From Cyclobacteriaceae bacterium (GTDB lineage Bacteria > Bacteroidota > Bacteroidia > Cytophagales > Cyclobacteriaceae): a DNA stretch of 64,000 nt. The notes below the pieces were generated by a model. It was not told the DNA's origin. It saw nothing but the letters and a program-made list of their open reading frames with translations, and searched no databases. The stretch is taken from NCBI GenBank assembly GCA_026989535.1, contig JALSJD010000048.1, positions 24,702-88,701 of the forward strand, in the 5' to 3' direction. Each line of letters begins with the position of its first letter. Position 1 is the stretch's first letter. A program made the translations under genes and the position numbers. This document shows, piece by piece, positions 55,057 through 64,000 of the stretch.

Positions 55057-56081
55057 TGAACCAATTGCCGTCTAAAGTTTCTGTTTTTAAATATAACCAA
55101 GAGTTTAGTTTGGAGTGTGGCAGCACACTCCCTAAACTGGAGGTTGCCTATACAACCCATGGTACATTATCGGCCAATAAAAACAATGTAGTATGGGTGT
55201 TTCATGCCCTTACGGCAAATGCAAATCCTTTAGAATGGTGGCCGGGGCTAGTTGGTAAAGATTTCCTTCTCAACCCTGATAACTATTTTATTGTGTGTGC
55301 TAACATACTGGGTTCTTGCTATGGCACCACGGGCCCTGGTAGCATTAACCCTGCCACTGGGCAAAAATACGGCATGGATTTTCCTTTAATTACCATTAGA
55401 GATATGGTAAATGCACATGAGCTTTTGAGAAAAGAATTAGGTATTGATAGCATTTATTTAGGAATTGGGGGTTCAATGGGAGGGCAGCAATTATTAGAGT
55501 GGAATGTAATGAACCCTAGCTTATTTAAAAACAGTTGCCTTATTGCAGCTAATATGAGGCATTCGGCCTGGGGAATCGCTTTTAACTCGGCACAGCGGCT
55601 GGCCATGGAAGCAGACCAAACGCTACATTTTAAAGAGGAAGGGGCAGGCAGAAATGGATTGAAGGCTGCACGAGCCATCGCAATGCTTTCGTATAGAAAC
55701 GCCACTATTTATAGAAAAAAACAAACCGATACCGAAGATAAAATTGATGGTTTTAAGGCAGATAGTTACCAATACTATCAAGGCGAAAAACTATGTAATA
55801 GATTTACTGCACATGCTTATTGGTATTTAACCAAGGCTATGGATAGCCATAATGTTGGAAGAAACAGGAAGGCAATTCGTAAAGAACTTAAACAGGTAGA
55901 GTCCAATGTATTGGTAATTGGTATTAAAACAGATTTGCTTTTTTCGTATATAGAGCAAAAATTTATAGCCGCAAATTTTAAAAATGGCAAATTCGAACTA
56001 ATAGAATCGTTATACGGGCACGATGGGTTTTTAATTGAAACCGATAAAATTAGTGACCTTATTAAAGGTTTTTTGGATTAA
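55056..56081 (+). CDS. metX: Homoserine O-acetyltransferase
   Basis: VWVFHALTANANPLEWWPGLVGKDFLLNPDNYFIVCANILGSCYGTTGP; GGSMGGQQLLEW; TAATG overlap with metY. Confidence 0.94.
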
Positions 56082-56102
56082 TTAAGTGTCTGTCCATAAG
56101 GT

Positions 56103-56308
56103 CGGCTCTCTGCGTTATACCTAAATTGAGCGATTCACTAAAGCGATAAGCACTAATGTACTGAGTTAAAAAGACTTCCAAAAATCCTCACAATACCTTT
56201 CAGGTGTTCCTGCGTTTTTTGTAAGCTTTTAATTCTCAGTCTCTTAGCACCAGCCAAAAGGCAGGCAGGCTTTCTCACCTCTACTGAATCGCTCAATCTA
56301 GGTTATAC
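56103..56308. repeat. About 206-bp inverted-repeat-bounded intergenic element; left arm also present at 9914-9959
   Basis: CCTAAATTGAGCGATTCACT (left) versus ACTGAATCGCTCAATCTAGG (right); CCTAAATTGAGYGATTCACTAAAGCGATAAGC is shared with the reverse complement of 9914-9959. Confidence 0.65.
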
Positions 56309-56790
56309 TCATTTTAAAAATGCTCATCCCGAGTATCGGAACTCCACTTTTTGAAATTTCGCAAGCCTTTGCCCACCGTACTTTGTACTAAGGAAGGCGA
56401 GGCTTAATAGCCAACTTTCTGAATCAGACACCGAGTTTATAGATGGGTACTTTTGTATGCAGGCATGTTCTTTCGGCTATGCCTATACTTGGTGGCATAA
56501 AATGAATAATGAATATCTCCGCCTGCCACATAAATAACTTGCAAAGTTGGGCCAGGGTTAACCTCCGCCAATTGGCAGATAAGAGATGTCTTGAATACTT
56601 CAAAATTCGTTAATCGATGTTCGATATGTTTTAAAACATGCGTGTCGCTTCGCAACCGCTAAAGCTTTTAGCGAACGCGGAGAAGCTTTAGCATAAGCAC
56701 AAAAACTGCCAAAGCCCCCTTCTAAAAAGGTGTATTTTACTCCGTTTAAAATAATGTTGTAAAGGTGCTACTGCTTATTTTTGAGAACAA

Positions 56791-57984
56791 TTGAAAACAA
56801 AAACCCTCATAGCCTTTGCTTATTTTTTAGTTGCCGCTGTTTTCGGTTTGCTTATGCGGTTTGCTTTTGTACAAAATCTTGGAGTACCCTATAAACACCT
56901 ACTACATACGCATTCGCATATTGCATTGCTAGGCTGGCTATATAATTTAACCTTGTTATTTATTGGCTACCAGTTTTTTAAAGAGGATTTAAAAACGTTT
57001 AATCGTATATTTTGGGTTAGCCAAATTACCTTTTTAGGGATGATGTTTTCATTTCCTTTTCAAGGGTATGCATTTTGGTCAATTAGCTTTTCAACGCTGT
57101 ACTTATTTGCCAGTTATTGGTTAATCTTCAAGATTTACAAATCATCCCAAAAGCTGAAGCAGCAAGCTGAATACAAGCTCATAAGGGCAGGATCTGTGTT
57201 TCTGTTTTTATCGAGCATCGGGCCATTTGCACTTGGTGGCATACTTGCAACAGGTTTGCACCAAACTATTTGGTATAACCTATCTGTCTTTTGGTTTTTG
57301 CATTTTTTATTTAATGGATTTTTCTACACTGTTTTTTTGGCTTTACTCATCAAAGAACTAAAAAAACCTATTGCTATTTCTGCTAAAAAAATTAAATGGG
57401 TGTATGCTTTAACCGTGTTTTCGGTTATCCCATTATATGCTGAGTTTGCGCTCGATTTAGTGGAGCTTAATTGGCTAATAATAATTGCATTTTTAGGGGC
57501 ATTTGCCCAATTGGTAAGTGTAGGGTTACTGTTTAAAGAACTCACACTTTATTTTAAGCAAATCAAGTCGTTCTTAAAAAAAGTTATTTTTGGGTTGTCG
57601 GTTATTAGTTTACTGCTAAAAGTAAGTTTCCAATTACTAGCTAGTTTTCCAGCATTAAACGCCTTGGTGTTTAACTCTAAGCCAACCCTCATTATTGGGT
57701 ATTTGCACCTGGTAATGTTGGGTATGTTTAGCTTATTCTTTATTTGGGCATTGCTGCAACAAAAAATTATAAAGGCTAACAAACTCTTTAAGTGGGGTGT
57801 TTGGGTTTTTATTTCAGGGATTCTATCTTCTGAAATCGTATTATTTACCCAAGGGTTAGCCAATTATTTTTGGCAATATAACCTGCCTAATTATTATGTG
57901 GTATTATACTCGGCAAGTGCACTTTTGCCTTTAGGGATTTTGGGGATGCTAGTTTCATTGTTTTTCTCTCGCAAATTGCGCTGA
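56791..57984 (+). CDS. Polytopic membrane protein with conserved-looking HTHSH motif
   Basis: About 12 hydrophobic segments; HLLHTHSHIALLGWLYNL near the N-terminus; family not firmly recognised. Confidence 0.75.
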   Translation: MKTKTLIAFAYFLVAAVFGLLMRFAFVQNLGVPYKHLLHTHSHIALLGWLYNLTLLFIGYQFFKEDLKTFNRIFWVSQITFLGMMFSFPFQGYAFWSISFSTLYLFASYWLIFKIYKSSQKLKQQAEYKLIRAGSVFLFLSSIGPFALGGILATGLHQTIWYNLSVFWFLHFLFNGFFYTVFLALLIKELKKPIAISAKKIKWVYALTVFSVIPLYAEFALDLVELNWLIIIAFLGAFAQLVSVGLLFKELTLYFKQIKSFLKKVIFGLSVISLLLKVSFQLLASFPALNALVFNSKPTLIIGYLHLVMLGMFSLFFIWALLQQKIIKANKLFKWGVWVFISGILSSEIVLFTQGLANYFWQYNLPNYYVVLYSASALLPLGILGMLVSLFFSRKLR

Positions 57985-58019
57985 TTTTTCGCAGAAGGGG
58001 CAGCTCTTATTTTACAGAG

Positions 58020-58218
58020 GAGTCCACTCCGAAAACAGACATTTTTCACAAAAAGAGTTATTTTGGATGAGATTTTTATTTTTCGAGATTCGGTAATGCC
58101 TTGCTCTGCCATAGCGGCTACGCAAAGGCGATGCTTGAGTATCAGCTAATTGAGGGAAACGAAAAGGTCGCCATCCGCGGTTGGCAGGATTGATTTTGAG
58201 TGTTTTCAGAGTGGACTC
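58020..58218. mobile_element. 199-bp MITE-like element (TIR GAGTCCACTCNGAAAACA)
   Basis: GAGTCCACTCCGAAAACAGAC... / ...GTGTTTTCAGAGTGGACTC; related copy at 32362-32433. Confidence 0.72.
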
Positions 58219-58765
58219 ACAGATACAACCCAATAGCCTCCTCTAAAATCTCATTAATCACTTCAATGGGCAGGTCTTCTTTAGCCTGTATAATTCATGA
58301 ATCTTCGTGATGAGCATTTCAAGTGGCTGTTAATCAGGTACTCACGGAGAATTTTGAAACGGAAGCGTAGCGAGCTACGTTGAGTAGCAAAATTTGAGTA
58401 AAGCCTGTACCGTACTTTAGTCGGTATGCCTGAGTGATAGTCAATTGGAATGCGTAATAGATTATTCATGAATTATACAGGTTAGGGTTAATTCGTAAAA
58501 TTTTCATTCGTTTACGATTGCCTTGCTCTAGTAATGGGTGGTCTATATTTCTGCCTTCTACAAAGCCAATGTAGGGCAAGCCTGTTTTTCGGTCGCTCCA
58601 AAAGTAGCAGAACATTTTTTTCTTATAAAGAAAAAAGGGCAGGCGGTATTTCCAAGCCTCTGTAATATGCTCATTATACTCTACAATATAATCTCGTAGG
58701 GCTTGCATACAGCTTTTGGTTGGCTCTTGCAGGTTAAGGAAGTAATTATCTATATCGCGTAGCAT
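58217..58765 (-). pseudogene. DUF1801 protein gene interrupted by a MITE
   Basis: N-terminal part 58765 down to 58482 (...MKILRINP) and C-terminal part 58284 down to 58217 (KEDLPIEVINEILEEAIGLYL*) rejoin in frame after removing the element and one TTAG copy. Confidence 0.82.
58285..58481. mobile_element. 197-bp MITE with perfect 18-bp TIRs and 4-bp TSD (TTAG)
   Basis: CCTGTATAATTCATGAAT (58285-58302) / ATTCATGAATTATACAGG (58464-58481), flanked by TTAG at 58281-58284 and 58482-58485. Confidence 0.88.
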
Positions 58766-59030
58766 TTATTTTAGTTGTTACCCAGAACCTAGGTTAAGAG
58801 GCAATTCAAAGGTTCTGTCTCCTCTCAAATGGGCTATATCCTTTCAATTATAAAAAACAAAAATGGGCTAACCCAAAAGATCTGCTCAAATTTTATCCCG
58901 TTGAGCAGGAAAAATAAAATAAAGGCTTCCGTTTTTATTATTATTGTGGCTAAAGCGCAAATTGGTTGAAACTTGCTCTTTATGCTATTTTATTGCATAC
59001 TTTATACTATAAATATTGTATTATTATCTT

Positions 59031-60872
59031 ATGTCCGCAAAGCTGTTATATTCTATTGTTGATAATCAACAAGTTAAAAAGGTTGTAAAACTCGCATCAT
59101 ACAGGCAACTATACACTTTTTATGTACTGTTCCTAGTAGTTGGCACCCCCCATTTAGTAAGGGCTCAGGAGAATATGAGCAATTCAGCAATTGAAAAAGC
59201 ACTGAGTATGGCATCCAAGTATGAAGCTGAAGGGGATTTTAAAGAGGCTACACGCTATATTAATGAAGCAGGCATTACAGCTTGGGAGAACAAGGATTAT
59301 TTGAATGCAATAGATTACTTTAACCGATCAATTGAGCTTAATAGCAAAATAAATAATGAAAGCGGTATTTCTAAATTGCAAAGCAATTTGGGTATGATAT
59401 ATACCGATATGAGGCAATATAAAAACTCGTTAAACTATTTTCAATTAGCACTAGATTATCGTTTGGTATATGGGCAAAGAACAGAAATTATTTCTACTTA
59501 CATAAATGTAGCTGTTGTACTTAATAACTTAAAACGATACGAAGAAGCCGCAAAAAACTTGGAAAAAGCACTAACTATTGCCACCGAAATGAACGATGCC
59601 GCACAAATGAAAAGCTGCTATGGTATGTTGGCCGAAACCTACGAAAGAGCAGGCAATAATGAAAAAATGATTCATTATTTTAACCTTTATAAAACTTTTC
59701 ATGAAATGATTCAGCGCAATAAAGTAAACAAAGCCCAAAAACAGGTTGAATCAGAGCATTTGCATGCATTACAAGTAGAATTGGAGAGAAAAGAAAAGGA
59801 ACTGCAACTGATAGCCGCTAACAAAGAACTAGAGCAAACAGAAGAAGAACTATCTAATTTAAGCCTGGCAGCCAGGGAGTTATATTCGGCTAATAGCAAA
59901 CAGGAATTGGCAATTAGCCTGCTTGAAAGCGAAAATAAACTTGATAAATCGATAATTCGGGCCAATAAGATAACGCAGGGTTTTCAAAGAAAAATAATAT
60001 TGATTTCAATTGCTGGACTGGTTATTCTGATTTTGCTGGTGTTAGTGCTTTACCGGAATTACCGATATAAGAAACAAGTAAATATTCAGTTGGTTTCTCA
60101 AAACAAAAAAATTATTGAACTGAACGACAATTTGGAAGCAAGAGTGAAAAACAGAACTAGGGAGCTAGAGATTACAATGCAACAACTGGAAAGAAAAAAT
60201 AAAGACTTGGATGAGTTTTCGCATGTTATTTCGCATAATTTACGTGCACCTGTTGCAACTATTTTAGGTTTAAATGAGATAATAGACACTAAAAACCCTG
60301 GAGCACCTACAAACCTTAAAATATTTAGCCACTTGGCTGGGGTTGTTAAAAATCTTGATGAAATAGTAAAAGACCTTTCAATTATTCTTGAAGTAAGGGA
60401 TGCCATATCATTACCATTTAAAAATGTTGAAGTTAATAAGGTGTTAGATGCAGTTAAAGTACAATTACAGCAAAGTATCAGCAAATCAAAAATCACAATA
60501 AATTTTGACGATTCAGAGGCTCCTGTTGTGCGAACAGTTGAATCCTATTTTGATAATATCCTTTATAATTTACTGTCTAATGCTATTAAATACAGGTCAT
60601 TAAAGCACCCCAAAGTTAAGATTAAAACTAGGAGGGTGGATGCCGGTTTTAAAATGATTGTAGCTGATAACGGGATTGGAATAAGTGAGGAACACCTTTC
60701 TAAAATTTTTATGCCATACAAACAATTTGCTAATACCGAAGAAGGTAAAGGGTTAGGGCTTTACCTAGTACATGTACAAATAGAAGCACTGGGTGGAGAG
60801 ATTAACGTGTCGAGCAAGTTAAAAGTAGGTACTACATTTGAAATAATTCTTCCTGATAACACTACTAATTGA
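59031..60872 (+). CDS. TPR-containing sensor histidine kinase
   Basis: N-terminal TPRs, TM segment ILISIAGLVILILLVLVLY, DHp DEFSHVISHNLRAPVATILGL, HATPase NAIKYRS...IVADNGIGISEEHLSKIF. Confidence 0.92.
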   Translation: MSAKLLYSIVDNQQVKKVVKLASYRQLYTFYVLFLVVGTPHLVRAQENMSNSAIEKALSMASKYEAEGDFKEATRYINEAGITAWENKDYLNAIDYFNRSIELNSKINNESGISKLQSNLGMIYTDMRQYKNSLNYFQLALDYRLVYGQRTEIISTYINVAVVLNNLKRYEEAAKNLEKALTIATEMNDAAQMKSCYGMLAETYERAGNNEKMIHYFNLYKTFHEMIQRNKVNKAQKQVESEHLHALQVELERKEKELQLIAANKELEQTEEELSNLSLAARELYSANSKQELAISLLESENKLDKSIIRANKITQGFQRKIILISIAGLVILILLVLVLYRNYRYKKQVNIQLVSQNKKIIELNDNLEARVKNRTRELEITMQQLERKNKDLDEFSHVISHNLRAPVATILGLNEIIDTKNPGAPTNLKIFSHLAGVVKNLDEIVKDLSIILEVRDAISLPFKNVEVNKVLDAVKVQLQQSISKSKITINFDDSEAPVVRTVESYFDNILYNLLSNAIKYRSLKHPKVKIKTRRVDAGFKMIVADNGIGISEEHLSKIFMPYKQFANTEEGKGLGLYLVHVQIEALGGEINVSSKLKVGTTFEIILPDNTTN

Positions 60873-60879
60873 TAAAAAA

Positions 60880-62544
60880 ATGAAACATTACTATTTAACC
60901 TTATTTTTATTTTTGCCAATTATTATTTTTGGTCAGCACCCCGAGCACCCAAAAAAAATGTTTGTAGATAGCACTGGGCGCTATTATCAACAGGCATCTC
61001 TCCCACTCTTTTTTTTTATAGGTACATCGGCTAATGATAAACCGCTACCATTACAAGCTGTACAAAAAACAGAACTCTATCTTGAGGGGCATGGAGTACA
61101 TTCTTTTAAGCATAAAAACTCTATAACTAATAAATTTGATGTGCTTACAATTTATGCAGATGGAAGAGCACCTATTACCACTCCTAAATTTTTAAATGCG
61201 CCCTCTTATAGTACCAATAATAATGTATTTTATGGCTCAAATCTTGAAATAACACTTAGTTCTAAAGACGAAATGTCTGGGGTTGATGCCATCTATCATT
61301 CTTTAAGCGGCAGTAGTTTTTCTAAGCATGATGGCAAATCGACCTCGTTTAAAACAGAGGGCGATTTTGTGTATAAATATTATGCGGTTGACCGCACCGG
61401 AAACGTAGAAAACATTAAAGAAAAGAATTTTACGGTTGACTTAACCGCTCCTTCGTCTTTTCATAACATTATCAGCATTTCTTCTGATAATGTTATTTCA
61501 ACTAATTCATCAATATATCTTTCCGTATCTGATAGTACATCAGGAGTAGCTAAAACCTATTATAAATTTGATAAGGAAAAGTTTAGAACCTATTCAGGAA
61601 AAAATATCGCCTTCAAATATTTGCCTGATGGCTACCATACAATCACCTATTACTCGGTTGATCATGTTAAGAATAAAGAAACAGCCAAAAGCTTTACATT
61701 TTATTTGGATAAAACAGCACCAATTATGTCGGCCGATATTTTAGGCGATAAATTTTTAGTAGGCGATAAAGTTTATTTTTCTGGCCGTACTAAACTTAAA
61801 TTAACTGCGGTTGACAATAAATCAGGCATAAAGCGTGTAATGTTTTCGATTAATGGGCGAAAAGAAGTAGCATATTCTACCCCTTTTTATTTACCTAACA
61901 AATCTGGGTTGCATAATGTAGAGTTTTATGCAATAGACAATACAGATAACCGCATAAAAAGCGATTTTAAGCATAGTGTGGGTGTTATCTATGTTGATTT
62001 AACAGGCCCCTCAATAAACCACTCGTTTACAAACCCTAATTTTGTAAAAGCAGATACTGTTTATATAAGCCCAGCAACAAAAATTGTTTTAAAAGGAAAT
62101 GATCCTGAGGCCGGGTTGAAGAAAGTTACCTATAGTTTGGGCGATACTAAGAGCGAAACCTCTTATATAAAACCTTTTAGCATAGAAACTAAAGGGCTGT
62201 ATCATCTTAACTATTTTGCGTATGACAACGTAAACAACAGAAATTCTAAAGCAACCTATTTTATTGTTGATGCAAATGGGCCTGAAATCACCCACCAATT
62301 TTCAACTCAACCAAGTAAAGATGGGAAATATCCCTCTTATACCACCATTTATCTTGCGGCAGTAGATATAGAAGTGGGTGCCGGAAAAATCCGTTATCGT
62401 ATAAATGATGGAGCAGAACAATTCTATAATGCCCCATTGCAGGGGTTTAAAAAAGATAAAGAGTATAAGATTACAATAAAGGGCTATGATTTACTTGGTA
62501 ACCTTTCTGAAACAGAGCTTATTTTTAAAACAGACACTTATTAA
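60880..62544 (+). CDS. Secreted protein with repeated OmpL47/Ig-like beta domains
   Basis: Signal peptide; repeated units such as TSFKTEGDFVYKYYAVDRTGNVE, YLPDGYHTITYYSVDHVKNKETAKSFTFYLDKTAP. Confidence 0.75.
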   Translation: MKHYYLTLFLFLPIIIFGQHPEHPKKMFVDSTGRYYQQASLPLFFFIGTSANDKPLPLQAVQKTELYLEGHGVHSFKHKNSITNKFDVLTIYADGRAPITTPKFLNAPSYSTNNNVFYGSNLEITLSSKDEMSGVDAIYHSLSGSSFSKHDGKSTSFKTEGDFVYKYYAVDRTGNVENIKEKNFTVDLTAPSSFHNIISISSDNVISTNSSIYLSVSDSTSGVAKTYYKFDKEKFRTYSGKNIAFKYLPDGYHTITYYSVDHVKNKETAKSFTFYLDKTAPIMSADILGDKFLVGDKVYFSGRTKLKLTAVDNKSGIKRVMFSINGRKEVAYSTPFYLPNKSGLHNVEFYAIDNTDNRIKSDFKHSVGVIYVDLTGPSINHSFTNPNFVKADTVYISPATKIVLKGNDPEAGLKKVTYSLGDTKSETSYIKPFSIETKGLYHLNYFAYDNVNNRNSKATYFIVDANGPEITHQFSTQPSKDGKYPSYTTIYLAAVDIEVGAGKIRYRINDGAEQFYNAPLQGFKKDKEYKITIKGYDLLGNLSETELIFKTDTY

Positions 62545-62649
62545 TAGTTTCATTGCTTTTCTCCCGCTGATTTCGCAGAAGAAATCGCTCATTTATTAAA
62601 ACATAGGTGCTATCATAGTTTTCTGTAAAAGACAAAGAGGCAGTAAAAA

Positions 62650-63870
62650 CCATTTGTTTTCTCAGAGTTAAATATTACTCTGGAAAGAGTCAAAGTTGCT
62701 ACTGCCCATTCACCAGATACTGGCTTGTAATTTCAGAACAACTGACCCATACCATCAGAAAAAAATTTATATAATTGATTTTCAATGATCTGGTACAAAC
62801 CTCCAGAGTTGAAGGAAAAGTAAAACAACGGGTCATTCTTTATCTCGGATCTGACCCCATGCTTAAAGATAAAGACAACAGATCAACTGTTTTACAAATC
62901 CTAAAGGCCAAAATATTTAGCCAGCCTGAGCTATTTCCATCAGAAACCCCTCAACCCCTCTAGGTTTTGGCTGAAAGTTATTTTAAAAAGTATGAGGTAA
63001 AATATGGCACAGAGGCCATTGGGAGAGTTTCCTTGCCTCCCAAACCTGATAAGGCCGATTACCATCGAGTAGATATTGAAGGGCTGGAAGTGGAAGATGT
63101 TAGAACCTTTGGGGGCGAGCATTTATGCCATCAAACACTTGAGAAGTTACAATTGGAAGAATGCCTGTTAAGCTCCAAAGAAGCTGACAAGGCATTAATC
63201 AGCATCGCAGCACGCGCATTATTTGCCAGTTCTGAGCACAAAACAGCGAATTACAACACTGTTTTGGTTTTAATGAAACCATTTCACACAGAGCACTTTA
63301 CAGTGCATCTGACACGCTTTACAAACATAAAAGCACGATAGATAAATTTCTATATCAACGCCTTAGCCATATGTTTGAGCTCAATGATAAGTTAGTAATC
63401 TTTGACATAAGTAATACGTATTTTGAGACCACCAAACGCAAAAGCAAATTAGCCAAGCATGGCCGAAGAAAAGCGAAGCGACTGCCCGTTAGTTGTATTT
63501 ACAGGCGTTATAGATTCTTGTGGGTTATCCGGCACTCTCGCATATATGAGGGCAACAAAGCCGATGCCAGCACGTTGGCTGATATGCTCTCAGACCCAAC
63601 CTACGGTGGTGATGCCTGCGGCAAGGATGCAGGCATTGCCACCGTAGAGAACCTGAAACTAATCACAGAAAAAGGATACAGGTATGTATGTACAAAGCGA
63701 TTCAAAACGAAAAAAGGAACAATCCATAGATGAAAAACTTAGCAAACAATGTGAGCAAGAAATTGATACTATTAAAAATGCCCTCTATAAAAAAGGGGGG
63801 AACCAAGCTAATAAACAAAGTATGGGAGCGCATTGGCAGGCTCAAAGAGCGGAACAAAAGAGTAGCTGCT
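62650..63870 (+). pseudogene. Decayed IS1634-family transposase (multiple frameshifts)
   Basis: Fragments in different frames: SRVEGKVKQRVILYLGS; VIFDISNTYFETTKRKSKLAKHGR; SDCPLVVFTGVIDSCG; RIYEGNKADASTLADML; DAGIATVENLKLITEKGYRYVCTKR; EQEIDTIKNALYKKGG. Confidence 0.82.
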
Positions 63871-64000
63871 AACTAGTGCCTGTTTGAAAAGGCAAAAAGC
63901 GGTTTTTTATTGTTCCCAAGTTTTTTTTTGCACAAAAAAGCATTTTGAATGTGAGACGAAGTAGTTACGTATTTGCAAATAAAGAAGGGTTAGCTATTTT

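Noticed and set aside
57960-58000. CTGATTTTTCGCAGAAG also seen near 62568 (GCTGATTTCGCAGAAG)
   Set aside because: Short, common intergenic motif in Bacteroidetes genomes; insufficient to define an element here.
58281-58469. 62-aa ORF inside the MITE
   Set aside because: Lies within the self-complementary transposable element; no protein-like features.
62089-62298. Antisense ORF in the OmpL47-like gene
   Set aside because: Shadow ORF; coding signal is clearly on the plus strand.

Overview
The window is a Bacteroidetes-type chromosomal segment, low in GC. Taxonomy is inferred from SprA, TANNTTTG promoters and gene families; no search was run. Most of it is core metabolism and envelope genes: hisIE; a marR-MFP-RND-TolC efflux operon; a TPR/DUF4292/EnvC/TatA/LysM-transglycosylase block; maeB-ruvA-sprA; rho; serS; rpmA-rplU; nrdB-nrdA; thrA-thrB-thrC; tpiA; prmA; an OsmC-metY-metX operon; and a TPR histidine kinase. 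Accessory content is two toxin-antitoxin-like loci, a decayed IS1634-type transposase at the right end, and several palindromic/MITE-like repeats. The most interesting signal is the roughly 470-nt leader of OsmC-metY-metX. It carries a canonical Bacteroidetes promoter, a SAM-I-like riboswitch, and then a 39-codon unannotated ORF ending ...YYSMCCCSCC-stop, which looks like a cysteine-sensing leader peptide in tandem with a SAM sensor. A second candidate is a Thr/Ile-rich leader ORF (...TIFTTITAIQGRMMFGITMTCITRRG-stop) just upstream of thrA. A third is a 197-bp MITE with perfect 18-bp TIRs and a 4-bp TTAG duplication that splits a DUF1801 gene; removing it restores the reading frame exactly. No rRNA, tRNA or CRISPR array was recognised.
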